Made by a program: the position numbers and the translations under genes. 47,483 nt of DNA from Anaerolineae bacterium (lineage in GTDB: Bacteria; Chloroflexota; Anaerolineae; 4572-78; J111): positions 1-47,483 of the forward strand of contig JAFGDY010000056.1 of the NCBI GenBank assembly GCA_016931895.1, given 5' to 3'. Of this stretch, positions 7,804 to 15,822 are shown one piece after another; position 1 is the stretch's first letter; every line of letters begins with the position of its first letter. The notes below the pieces were generated by a model. The model was not told the origin of the DNA. It did no database searches and was given only the letters and a program-made list of their open reading frames with translations.

Positions 7804-8093
7804 GCTCACCTCAAATCCTACGCCGCCCGATTTTTGCATCCAGACAAACGAAGATAAAATTCAGCTAATCCAGATTTTCAGGTACAACAGGAGTACTTGT
7901 GCTCAATAGAAATGGTTATTGTTAATAAAGATAATAGCGAGGTTATCTCAAATTTTGCGTCTATCAATAACTGTGTGGAAATTTACTAGAATGGAGAATT
8001 AAGTTCCTCTTACAAAGAATGAGCCAGGTAAGACGCTTCTCCTGGCCTGTGAGTTACTGTTTGATGGGGTCACCACTAAATAACTGGAACAAC
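7804..8093 (-). other. long 5' leader of the sigma factor mRNA
   Basis: About 290 nt between the consensus promoter and the ATG. It contains one modest hairpin (CCAGG/CCTGG near 8023-8044 in plus coordinates) and no recognised riboswitch. No ORF with a good ribosome-binding site was seen in it. Confidence 0.4.
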
Positions 8094-8099
8094 GTCGGT

Positions 8100-8128
8100 A
8101 TTATATCATAGCCCAATGGTCGTGTCAA
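8100..8128 (-). promoter_or_regulatory. perfect consensus sigma-70 promoter for the sigma gene
   Basis: On the minus strand TTGACA (8123-8128), a 17-nt spacer and TATAAT (8100-8105) match the consensus exactly. A start near 8093 would give the sigma factor mRNA a leader of about 290 nt. Confidence 0.75.
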
Positions 8129-8227
8129 CCCCCTTTTTTTACATAAATCTGAAATATCAGACCAAAAGAGTAAATTTTAATTGACAAATTTTTTGGCGCA
8201 AGGCCTTGTTTACTTTCCATAATTTAC

Positions 8228-8256
8228 TTGCCATAATACATGAGGGATGATATAAT
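8228..8256 (+). promoter_or_regulatory. promoter for the anchored-linker gene pair
   Basis: TTGCCA (8228-8233), a 17-nt spacer and a perfect TATAAT (8251-8256) lie about 280 nt upstream of the ATG at 8533. It is divergent from the sigma factor promoter. Confidence 0.65.
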
Positions 8257-8321
8257 GAATATGTCAAGTTAAAGTTGTAGACCTTAGATTTTCCGCTTCC
8301 TCATTTTTACAGAGGTGACAG

Positions 8322-8444
8322 TTGTTGTTTAACGACGAATTTTGGCTGGCGGCAATTGAAGTGGATATTATTAAAATTTCTAAAACCCCGCCCAATAATT
8401 CGTCGCATAAACCAGACTATAGCGGGGGTGGGGTCCTATTGTAG
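8322..8444 (+). CDS. possible 40-residue small protein
   Basis: A frame of 40 codons plus stop opens at TTG codons (8322 or 8325) just after AGAGGTGACAG, and it lies within the transcript started at 8228-8256. The peptide begins LLFNDEFWLAAIEVDIIKI and is amphipathic at first, then Ser/Pro/Gly-rich. The use of TTG and the lack of recognisable homology keep confidence low. A stem between ACCCCGCCC and GGGTGGGGT lies in its 3' half. Confidence 0.25.
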   Translation: MLFNDEFWLAAIEVDIIKISKTPPNNSSHKPDYSGGGVLL

Positions 8445-8532
8445 TTTTATTGAGGCCAGACGATAAGGACGCTAGCAACCCATCCCCGCTATATAATTTA
8501 TTGGCAGCCGGGCCAACTGCCCCAAAGATGTC

Positions 8533-9264
8533 ATGAACAAATTTAAGAGAGAAATTTCAACCATCACCAGCCAGCAATGGACGGTCTTGATTTCACTCTT
8601 AACGTTGGTTAATATTGTGGTGTTGGGCGGACTGATCTGGCTGCTGGCTGTCCAATCGCCGGGCAGTTTTCAACGGGTGCTGGCCCAGGCCCCGGCTACG
8701 CGAACCCCCTTCCCCACCTTTACCCCAACGCCGACCAATTTGCCCCCCCCTACGCCCCTCAACACCCGCGTTCCCACCTGGACCCCCACCATTACGCCCA
8801 TTCCCACCGAAACCTCCACCCCCACCCTTATCCCCACTCCCAGCCCTATCCGGGCCACCAGCGTGCCGGTGCCCACCCATACGCCTACCCCGGCGTATGA
8901 TTATATTGGCACGGTGCGCCAATTGACGCCCTGCGAAAACCAGGGCAAACACCACATTTTTGTTTATGTGCGCGATCAAGCCGGTAATGGCCTCCCCGAC
9001 GTAAAGGTTAGGGTTTTTTGGCCCGGCGGCAGCGGCGGCGAGGCCATTATCATCACCGGCACCAAAATGGAAGACCCCGGCCTGACCGATTTTGCCATGT
9101 TCAAGGGGGAATATTTTGTGGAAGTGATGGATGGGTCAAGCCAGGTTATCGGCCCCATCTCACCCGATATTCCTCGCAACGAACTTTGCCCAGCAAACGA
9201 TAATGGCGTGGCCAATTCGCTTTACCATTACTCGTTTGAGGTCATCTTTACCAAGGTCCGTTAG
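8533..9264 (+). CDS. membrane-anchored protein with Pro/Thr linker and beta domain
   Basis: A 243-aa protein with a short basic N-terminus and one transmembrane helix (about 17-42). A Pro/Thr linker of about 70 residues follows (about 53-125). The C-terminal domain (about 128-243) opens with GTVRQLTPCENQGKHHIFVYV and looks like an Ig or carboxypeptidase-regulatory type beta fold (QAGNGLPDVKVRVFW). Two cysteines (in TPCEN and ELCPAN) could form a disulfide outside the cell. The topology is probably N-in with the domain displayed outside. It lies 9 nt before a second protein of the same plan, so the two are an operon. No enzymatic motif was seen. Confidence 0.78.
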   Translation: MNKFKREISTITSQQWTVLISLLTLVNIVVLGGLIWLLAVQSPGSFQRVLAQAPATRTPFPTFTPTPTNLPPPTPLNTRVPTWTPTITPIPTETSTPTLIPTPSPIRATSVPVPTHTPTPAYDYIGTVRQLTPCENQGKHHIFVYVRDQAGNGLPDVKVRVFWPGGSGGEAIIITGTKMEDPGLTDFAMFKGEYFVEVMDGSSQVIGPISPDIPRNELCPANDNGVANSLYHYSFEVIFTKVR

Positions 9265-9273
9265 GGTAAACAG

Positions 9274-10950
9274 ATGCGAGGTTGGAAGCCCTGGCAAATT
9301 GCATTTTTAGGATATTTGTTGTTGCTCAACTGCATTGTTTTGGGGGCATTGGCCTATGTGGTGATTAGCAATGATTTCTGGCGAGTGCCCCCACCCGCCC
9401 CGGCCCAGGTGGTCGTCTTACCCACCACCCCAGCATCAGCGTTACCCGGGCCAACTATTACCGCCGCGCCCTCGGCCACCCCCTTTCCGTCGCCGTTGAG
9501 CCAGGGTGAAACAGCCGGTTTGAACGAAATCATAAACACTGCTACGGCTACCCCTACGTCCATTCCGCCGGTCAATATTTCCCCGGCTCCGCTGCCCTCG
9601 CCGACAAGCCCAACTTCCACTCCCACGGTCCAAGCAACGGTTACTCCTACCCCGCCACCCACTCCTACGCCAACCCCAACGCCCAGCCCAACCAACACTC
9701 CCCCTCCTACCGCTACACCCACCCATACCCTTACTGCCACCAGTACGCCATTGCCCACCGCCACGCCTACCGCCACCTCAACCCATACCCCTCGACCCAG
9801 CGCCTCGACCACCCGCCGGCCTACCTCTACCCCTCGACCCACCGGCACGCCAACGCCAACCCATACCCCTCGACCCAGCGCCACCGCCACGTTTACACCC
9901 AGTTCTACGCCCACCCGTCTCCCATCGCCCACGCCTACCTTTACCGTGACACCCGCCCCACCGGCCACGGCCATTGCCGCAGCCGCCTTAAATGATTCAC
10001 TTGACCCGCTCGCCCAAGCCGAGCAAGCGCCGGCCAGCGTGGCCAGGCCCATCCAGGCCATTCCTTTAACCAACGGCAGTATCGCGCTCAGTTGGGAGCC
10101 ACTGGAAAAAGCCAGGCAATACCGCCTTTACAGCGATATGGGCACCGGCTACGGCGTTTACGTTTATAAAACTCACACTGCCACCCAGCCTGCCTTTGTT
10201 GACGAAATGTTACGGCCGGGCATGACCTATCGTTATCGCCTGACCCACCTGGAACCTGACCAGGAGATTGTTCTTGCTCAAGTTACGGTCAAAACCCCGG
10301 CCAACCCGTCCGTCAGCGACACCCTGACTCATCAACCCGATTCCTCAACGTTTGGCGTAACTGCCGACTCCACCACCCTATCACCTGATACCATCCTTTT
10401 GGGTTTGGTCAGCGATCACAATTTTACCGATAACTTCAACACTCTCACCATTGCCGGCGAGGTGCGCAACGACTCGCGGCAAGAGGTCGGAGAAACCAAT
10501 ATCACCGTTACCTTCTACGATGCCGTTGGCACCGTGATTGACGTGGCCCACGGCCTGGCCTTGCTTGAGGCCATCCCGCCCGGCGAAACTGCTCCCTTCC
10601 TGATTACTCTGACCCGGCCCACCGGCCTGGCTTCCTACAGCCTGCGGGCCACGGCTCGCCCTGTGGCGGCCAAACCAAAACCCCAATTGGCGGTAGTGGA
10701 AACCAGGCGTTTCGAGGATGAGGCAGGCTTCTTTCACGTCAAGGGCATTATTCAAAATACAGGCAACACCATTGCCAAACGCACCAAAGTAGCGGCCGTT
10801 ATTTACGGCCGGGACCATCGAGTGATCAACGTGAATTTTGCCTACGTCTCTCCCCCCAACCTGGCCCCCGGCGATCAGGCCAGCTACGACGTGATCTTTA
10901 CCTATTACCCCGGCTATTTTAAACAAACCGTTATCCCCTTTGAGGAATAG
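9274..10950 (+). CDS. membrane-anchored Pro/Thr-linker protein with FN3-like and FxLYD-like domains
   Basis: A 558-aa protein with a transmembrane helix at about residues 9-31 and a very long Pro/Thr/Ser linker (about 45-230) made of TPTPTP-like units. The following domain (about 260-345, SIALSWEPLEKARQYRLYSDM) resembles fibronectin type III. A C-terminal beta region (about 365-558) has two repeats with an FxLYD-like look (FNTLTIAGEVRNDSRQEVGE and FFHVKGIIQNTGNTIAKRTK). These are typical extracellular display domains. No catalytic residues were recognised. The gene shares its operon and overall plan with the 8533 gene; a joint role in surface architecture is inferred. Confidence 0.78.
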   Translation: MRGWKPWQIAFLGYLLLLNCIVLGALAYVVISNDFWRVPPPAPAQVVVLPTTPASALPGPTITAAPSATPFPSPLSQGETAGLNEIINTATATPTSIPPVNISPAPLPSPTSPTSTPTVQATVTPTPPPTPTPTPTPSPTNTPPPTATPTHTLTATSTPLPTATPTATSTHTPRPSASTTRRPTSTPRPTGTPTPTHTPRPSATATFTPSSTPTRLPSPTPTFTVTPAPPATAIAAAALNDSLDPLAQAEQAPASVARPIQAIPLTNGSIALSWEPLEKARQYRLYSDMGTGYGVYVYKTHTATQPAFVDEMLRPGMTYRYRLTHLEPDQEIVLAQVTVKTPANPSVSDTLTHQPDSSTFGVTADSTTLSPDTILLGLVSDHNFTDNFNTLTIAGEVRNDSRQEVGETNITVTFYDAVGTVIDVAHGLALLEAIPPGETAPFLITLTRPTGLASYSLRATARPVAAKPKPQLAVVETRRFEDEAGFFHVKGIIQNTGNTIAKRTKVAAVIYGRDHRVINVNFAYVSPPNLAPGDQASYDVIFTYYPGYFKQTVIPFEE

Positions 10951-10987
10951 CGGCGGGTGCACCTGTTCCCCCTCCTGCCCCCATACA

Positions 10988-11016
10988 TTGCCCCAATCCC
11001 AATTATTGATTATAAT
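10988..11016 (+). promoter_or_regulatory. gatB promoter
   Basis: TTGCCC (10988-10993), a 17-nt spacer and a perfect TATAAT (11011-11016) lie 45 nt before the gatB start codon. Confidence 0.65.
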
Positions 11017-11061
11017 CTGTTGGCGTTTGGGCAAACCAAAATAGCGCCAGAGGGATGACCC

Positions 11062-12510
11062 GTGAAATACCAACCCGTCATTGGCATGGAAGTGCATGTT
11101 GAACTGAATACCAAGAGCAAAATGTTCTGCGGTTGCAGCGCCGACTTTTTTGGCGTGCCGCCCAATACCAATGTCTGCCCGGTTTGCCTGGGCATGCCGG
11201 GCGTGCTGCCGGTAATTAATCAACGGGCGGTGGAATATACCATTATGACCGGCCTGGCCTTACATTGCCACATTCAATTGCACAATGTTTTTGCCCGCAA
11301 AAATTATTTTTATCCCGACCTGCCCAAAGGTTACCAGATTTCCCAATACGAATTGCCTCTCTGCGTGAACGGCTACGTTAACCTTGAAACTGAAGCAAAC
11401 CATACGCCCAAACGTATCCGCATCCGGCGGGTCCACCTGGAAGAAGACACCGGCAAATTGACGCACGTCAATGACCACAGCCTGGTTGACCTGAACCGGG
11501 CCGGAGTGCCCCTGATGGAGATAGTGACCGAAGCCGACCTTCACTCGGCGGAGGAAGCGTATGCCTACGTGACCAAATTGCGCCAGGTGGTGCGTTACCT
11601 GGGCGTGAGCACCGGCGATATGGAAAAAGGCGCCATGCGCTGCGAGGTCAACCTGTCGTTGCAAGATATGGCCACGGGCGAGTGGGGCACCAAGGTGGAG
11701 ATCAAAAATCTCAACTCGTTCCGCGCGGTGCGTAACTCAATTGCCTACGAGATTGAGCGCCAGCTCAAAGTACTAAATGAAAGCGGCGTGATTGAGCAGA
11801 CCACCCGCGGCTGGGACGAAAATCGCGGCGTCACTTTTTTGCAGCGCAGCAAAGAGGGCGATACCGGCTACCGCTACTTCCCGGAGCCGGATTTGCCGCC
11901 GCTGGAATTGGACCGGGCTTGGGTCGAGGAGATCAAGGCCAGGCTGCCTGAATTACCCGAGGCCAAGTTAATTCGATACACCACAAATTTTGGTCTGACC
12001 CCCAAAGAGGCAGCCATTCTGGTTGAAGATGCGGCCATTGCTACATTTTTTGATAACGTGGTCAAAGCCGCTGGCCAGTCGGCGGAGGTGACACCCAAAC
12101 TCATTAGCAACTGGGTCTCGGGCGAACTGTTCCGCCTGTTGGGCGAAAGCGGCACGGATGTAAGCGAACTCAAAATCAAACCGGAACACCTGGTTACACT
12201 GATTGAGCTGGTCAACGCCAACACTATCAACCGGCCGGCGGCCAAACAGGTTTTTGGGGTCATGTTTGAAACCGGCCGTTTGCCCCAAAAGATAGTGGCA
12301 GAACTGGGCTTGCAGCAGATCAGCAACACCGCCGAACTGGCCGGCATTGCCCAGCAGGTGATTGCGGCCAACCCGGGGCCGGTGGAGCAGTTCAAAGGCG
12401 GCAAAGACACCGTTATTCAGTTTTTGGTGGGGCAGGTGATGCGGGTTACGCGGGGCAAAGCCAATCCCCAATTGGCCGAGCAAATGCTGCGCGAGCAGTT
12501 GCAAAAATAA
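11062..12510 (+). CDS. gatB: Asp-tRNA(Asn)/Glu-tRNA(Gln) amidotransferase subunit B
   Basis: A 482-aa protein of normal GatB length. GatB is the kinase/tRNA-binding subunit of GatCAB, which converts Glu-tRNA(Gln) and Asp-tRNA(Asn) to Gln- and Asn-tRNA. The N-terminal [19 protein letters not shown], the cysteine motifs around residues 27-45 ([19 protein letters not shown]) and the [10 protein letters not shown] segment are family hallmarks. The C-terminal GatB/Yqey domain ends with the typical [20 protein letters not shown]. The GTG start fits the conserved N-terminus and an AGAGGG site 7 nt upstream. gatA and gatC are not adjacent, so the complex is encoded at separate loci. Confidence 0.96.
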   Translation: MKYQPVIGMEVHVELNTKSKMFCGCSADFFGVPPNTNVCPVCLGMPGVLPVINQRAVEYTIMTGLALHCHIQLHNVFARKNYFYPDLPKGYQISQYELPLCVNGYVNLETEANHTPKRIRIRRVHLEEDTGKLTHVNDHSLVDLNRAGVPLMEIVTEADLHSAEEAYAYVTKLRQVVRYLGVSTGDMEKGAMRCEVNLSLQDMATGEWGTKVEIKNLNSFRAVRNSIAYEIERQLKVLNESGVIEQTTRGWDENRGVTFLQRSKEGDTGYRYFPEPDLPPLELDRAWVEEIKARLPELPEAKLIRYTTNFGLTPKEAAILVEDAAIATFFDNVVKAAGQSAEVTPKLISNWVSGELFRLLGESGTDVSELKIKPEHLVTLIELVNANTINRPAAKQVFGVMFETGRLPQKIVAELGLQQISNTAELAGIAQQVIAANPGPVEQFKGGKDTVIQFLVGQVMRVTRGKANPQLAEQMLREQLQK

Positions 12511-12581
12511 GCCGTAGCTATTCAGGTCATATCATTCCTTCGGCTGCGCTCAGGACAGGTCTGAGCGAGGAACGAGCGGAG

Positions 12582-12633
12582 AATCTCCATGCAGTATATC
12601 AAAAACGAAGCAAAGCAGGGCCGCATGGAGATT
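12582..12633. repeat. palindromic intergenic element, terminator-like
   Basis: AATCTCCATGC (12582-12592) and GCATGGAGATT (12623-12633) form an 11-bp stem around a 30-nt loop, followed on the plus strand by TTTTT. The flanks (TTCGGCTGCGCTCAGGAC, GAGCGAGGAACGAGCG before it and AAAATGACGG after it) resemble a dispersed intergenic repeat type common in many bacteria. It may also end gatB transcription. Confidence 0.55.
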
Positions 12634-12780
12634 TTTTGGCCTCTGGCCTCAAAATGACGGTCAATGACATGGCAAGGTGAATAGTTTGACAATGTTACAT
12701 TATTACGTCAAGTTGGATTATGGCAACAAAAACAATAAAACCCGCCTCTGCGCAAAAACAAGGTAAAAGAAAAAAGGATT

Positions 12781-12824
12781 CCAAAGCTTGCTTTGGGAAA
12801 AGCTGATTCCAGAGCAAGCTCTGG
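12781..12824. repeat. two adjacent 16-bp palindromes
   Basis: CCAAAGCTTGCTTTGG (12781-12796) and CCAGAGCAAGCTCTGG (12809-12824) are each perfect palindromes. Both are preceded by GATT, and they sit 28 bp apart. They share the pattern CCANAGC-NN-GCTNTGG. They lie in the 446-nt gap between gatB and the BY-kinase-like gene, which contains no gene. Confidence 0.6.
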
Positions 12825-12875
12825 ACTCCTGAACCGACTAAAAATCGTTATGTTATCTAATATCGGCGTATTTAC

Positions 12876-12904
12876 TTGACATAGTAATCTAGCATTGTCA
12901 AAAT
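12876..12904 (+). promoter_or_regulatory. promoter of the BY-kinase-like gene
   Basis: A perfect TTGACA (12876-12881), a 17-nt spacer and CAAAAT (12899-12904, 4 of 6) lie 52 nt before the ATG. Confidence 0.55.
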
Positions 12905-12956
12905 AGCCACATATCCGGTAATAAACTCAAAAAAAGTAGGGATTAGAGATTAAATT

Positions 12957-13610
12957 ATGTCAGACACACTTGTCACTTTAACCAACCCTCGTTCAACGGC
13001 GGCGGAAGCCTATCGCACCTTGCGCACCAATATTGAGTTTTCCAGCGTGGACGAACAACTAAAAACGTTGCTGGTCACCTCGCCCGCGCCTGCCGACGAC
13101 AAAAGCATCACGGTGGCCAACCTGGCCGTAGCTATGGCCGACGGCGACCGTCCTGTTATTCTGGTTGACGCCGACCTACGCCGCCCCATGCAGCACACTC
13201 TCTTCAACCTGTCAAACGAACACGGCTTCACCAGTCTCTTCAGAAATGACGAGACTTTTAAAACGCCGTCTTTACAAACTGTCCCCAACACCAGTTTGCG
13301 GGTGCTGACCAGCGGGCCCCTCCCTCCCATTCCCAGCCAGCTATTGGCCTCAAAAAAAATGGCCGTTGTGCTGGCTCACCTGGCCGACATGGCCGAAATG
13401 GTAATTTTTGATGCGCCGCCCCTCATTACCGTAAACGATGCCTCCTTGCTGGCTTCAATTGTGGATGGGGTGTTGTTGATTGTTAGCGCAGGCAGCACCA
13501 AGCGGGATTACGTGAAAGCCGCCAAAGATCGCCTGGAAAAAGTCAACGCCCGTTTGATTGGGGCCGTGTTGACCAACGCCCGGGCCGATGGCGCTTTACA
13601 ATATACGTAA
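12957..13610 (+). CDS. BY-kinase-like (CpsD/CapB) protein with degenerate P-loop
   Basis: A 217-aa cytoplasmic protein of the CpsD/CapB/MinD-like P-loop family, which normally regulates exopolysaccharide polymerisation by tyrosine autophosphorylation. The family N-terminus (STAAEAYRTLRTNIEFSS), the Walker A' motif (VILVDADLRRP, about residues 62-72) and Walker B (MVIFDAPPL, about 145-153) are intact. The Walker A region reads SPAPADDKSITVANLA where the family has SxxPGEGKSTxxxNLA, so both glycines and the Thr are gone while Lys-Ser remain. The C-terminus has a single Tyr (ALQYT) instead of a tyrosine cluster. No Wzz partner is adjacent. It may be a non-catalytic relative or bind nucleotide weakly. 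Confidence 0.8.
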   Translation: MSDTLVTLTNPRSTAAEAYRTLRTNIEFSSVDEQLKTLLVTSPAPADDKSITVANLAVAMADGDRPVILVDADLRRPMQHTLFNLSNEHGFTSLFRNDETFKTPSLQTVPNTSLRVLTSGPLPPIPSQLLASKKMAVVLAHLADMAEMVIFDAPPLITVNDASLLASIVDGVLLIVSAGSTKRDYVKAAKDRLEKVNARLIGAVLTNARADGALQYT

Positions 13611-13640
13611 AATAATACGCCAAAATTAGAGAAAGCATGG

Positions 13641-14993
13641 ATGTACGCTAAACAACTGCCATTATTTATTATTGAAGAAGAGGAAGAAATAACCAATACT
13701 GAAGAATGGGGCACTTTCAAAGATAGTCTACGCGCCCCTATTCATAGTTGGTTTACTTACCCGGCCGGATTTTCATATAAGGCAGTTGAAACCAGTCTCA
13801 AAAATAACCATATTACCCCCGGCAAGGTTGTTTATGACCCGTTTATGGGATCAGGCACAACAAATGTGACCGCCAAGAAGTTAGGGGTCAATTCTTATGG
13901 TGTTGAAGCGCATCCGTTTGTTTTTAAAGTAGCTAAAGTTAAACTTAATTGGGATATAAATCGAAGAGCAGTTATTGATGCGATCTCCAAAATTGAGACA
14001 ATGGTTCGCAAAGCCCGAAACCATTTCTCTGGCGATCTTCATGACTACCTGCAAACTGAGTTTCCAGAATTGGTATTAAAGTGTTACGAAGATAAGACCT
14101 TGTTAGACTTGTTATTTCTGCGTAATGCTTTAAGCGAGGGTGATTTTGCCCCCGACGTCACGGATTTTCTTTTTGTCGGTTTAACCAATATCCTCCGTCA
14201 AGTTTCCACGGCGGCTACCGGCTGGCCTTATGTCGCGCCCAAAAAACAAAAGTCAACCTCTCTCAATAAAGATGCGTTGCTTGAATTTTCCAGGCAAATT
14301 TGGCAGATGTTAGATGATATAGAAATCACTGTCAATGAAGCAGAGCAAGATTACCAATGGTCATTTCACAAAATTTTCAATGCCGATTCCCGTAATACCA
14401 CCGCCCAGATTCCTGAAGAGTCGGTTGATTTTGTTTTTACTTCCCCACCCTATCTTAATAATTTTGATTATGCCGACCGCACCCGGCTTGAACTTTATTT
14501 CTTTGGCGAGGCCAAAACCTGGGGCGATATCACCAAAAATGTCCGCGCCAAGCTGATTACTTCTGCTACCACCCAAATCTCCAGAAATGACCCCAAATAC
14601 AATTTATCCAAGAATCTACAAAAAGCCTCCCCGAAAATTTTTGGATTTCTCTCTGACGCCGTATCTAAACTCAGTCAAATTCGCTTAACCAAAGGCGGCA
14701 AAAAGAGTTATGACCATCTTGTTTCAGGTTATTTCAACGATATGTTTTTAATTATTTCGGATGTATTTAGGGTATTAAAACCGGGTCATAGGGCCATTTT
14801 TGTGTTAGGCGATTCTGCGCCTTATGGCGTTCACATCCCTACCGATGAACTAATTGGCCAAATCGGCGTAGATATTGGTTTTGACCGATACACAATAGAT
14901 GTATTGCGCACCCGTGGCGGGAAATGGAAAGATAATCCCCAACGGCATAATGTTTTGCTAAGAGAATCTATCGTTACCCTGACCAAAAATTAA
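13641..14993 (+). CDS. site-specific DNA methyltransferase (amino-methyltransferase)
   Basis: A 450-aa SAM-dependent DNA methyltransferase. The SAM-binding motif DPFMGSGTT (residues 66-74) comes first, and the catalytic motif TSPPY (267-271), which acts on N4-cytosine or N6-adenine, comes about 200 residues later. This order differs from the common beta class, where the TSPPY half precedes DPFxGSGT. Between the motifs is a helical region of about 180 residues. After motif IV come the YLNNFDYADRTRLELYFFGE segment and a C-terminal LRESIVTL strand. The start has a weak ribosome-binding site. It lies 1 nt before the endonuclease gene, and base composition is visibly more AT-rich than the flanking genes. 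Together they form a type II-like module. Confidence 0.85.
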   Translation: MYAKQLPLFIIEEEEEITNTEEWGTFKDSLRAPIHSWFTYPAGFSYKAVETSLKNNHITPGKVVYDPFMGSGTTNVTAKKLGVNSYGVEAHPFVFKVAKVKLNWDINRRAVIDAISKIETMVRKARNHFSGDLHDYLQTEFPELVLKCYEDKTLLDLLFLRNALSEGDFAPDVTDFLFVGLTNILRQVSTAATGWPYVAPKKQKSTSLNKDALLEFSRQIWQMLDDIEITVNEAEQDYQWSFHKIFNADSRNTTAQIPEESVDFVFTSPPYLNNFDYADRTRLELYFFGEAKTWGDITKNVRAKLITSATTQISRNDPKYNLSKNLQKASPKIFGFLSDAVSKLSQIRLTKGGKKSYDHLVSGYFNDMFLIISDVFRVLKPGHRAIFVLGDSAPYGVHIPTDELIGQIGVDIGFDRYTIDVLRTRGGKWKDNPQRHNVLLRESIVTLTKN

Positions 14994-14994
14994 G

Positions 14995-15801
14995 ATGAAT
15001 AACGACATCCAAAACCCCGGTAGCGCGCTCGGTGAGGCAATTGGTGCCGAGATGGAAAAGGCGTTAAATATTTTTTTAACCGACCTCGTTGAAAGTCAAA
15101 ATTTTTATTTCATCAGTAAAAGCCCCTTCAAGAATAGAAAAAAACTTTTAATGTATGATAAATTTGGCACTGCTTACAATGTGGATGCGGTTATAGCCAA
15201 TGAAAGTATGCAGCCTGTGATTCTTATCGAGTCAAAATATATCCGGTATAAAAAGCACAACCGCGATAAAGGCAGTTGGGTCTGTACGGCTCACCCCGCT
15301 TTACGGAGGAGATACGCCAGCATCAGAAGTTCCATCGCCGTTTTGGCCGGGAATTGGAGTTCATCATCCATCACCATGATGAAAAGCCACGATATCAATA
15401 TTTTTCTTATCCCTTTTAGTCGTATCTGTGATTTGCTGGCCCAACATGATATTGATTTTGACTGGGACGAAAAAGATAGAGAAAGCGCAATTGTTTCATG
15501 GCAAAGATACTTGAGGTTAAGTAATGACCAGCGAGCGAATATTGGCGTAGAAATGGTCAACGATATCAAAGCTGAATTAGAAATGCTTGTATTGAATATT
15601 CTTGACGACACAGTTGAACGCCAAATCAGTAAAGTTGTCCTTGAATTCCACTCTAATCTGGGCGAAGTGCAATCTTATGAATTTGAAGCTATCCCCGAAG
15701 CAATTGACTTTCTAAATCAGACGGAACTCAAAGATATTTTTATCATCAGCGATTCTTTAACCTTGTTTGACCCACCACCAATATTTGAAGATGATATTTG
15801 A
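14995..15801 (+). CDS. putative PD-(D/E)xK restriction endonuclease
   Basis: A 268-aa protein that follows the methyltransferase stop codon by one base, so the pair is translationally coupled. A PD-(D/E)xK-type active site can be read as D64 in YNVDAVI followed by E79-S-K81 in VILIESKY, with a hydrophobic strand before each. Basic residues follow (RYKKHNRDKG). This is the layout of many type II restriction enzymes, which cleave unmethylated sites protected by the partner methylase. The family and recognition site cannot be named from sequence alone. AT-richness like that of the methylase suggests joint acquisition. Confidence 0.7.
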   Translation: MNNDIQNPGSALGEAIGAEMEKALNIFLTDLVESQNFYFISKSPFKNRKKLLMYDKFGTAYNVDAVIANESMQPVILIESKYIRYKKHNRDKGSWVCTAHPALRRRYASIRSSIAVLAGNWSSSSITMMKSHDINIFLIPFSRICDLLAQHDIDFDWDEKDRESAIVSWQRYLRLSNDQRANIGVEMVNDIKAELEMLVLNILDDTVERQISKVVLEFHSNLGEVQSYEFEAIPEAIDFLNQTELKDIFIISDSLTLFDPPPIFEDDI

Positions 15802-15822
15802 AAATAAGGAGACAGTTAATCC

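Noticed and set aside
9354-10073. 239-codon minus-strand frame opposite the Pro/Thr linker
   Set aside because: It is a mirror frame of the TPTP-rich linker (Val/Gly repeats) and has no start signals.
10381-11223. 280-codon minus-strand frame across the 9274 gene end and gatB start
   Set aside because: It overlaps two well-supported genes and the gatB promoter; composition is that of a shadow frame.
12541-12640. CRISPR-like or transposon end repeats near gatB
   Set aside because: There is only one stem unit with no regular spacers and no transposase or target-site duplication.
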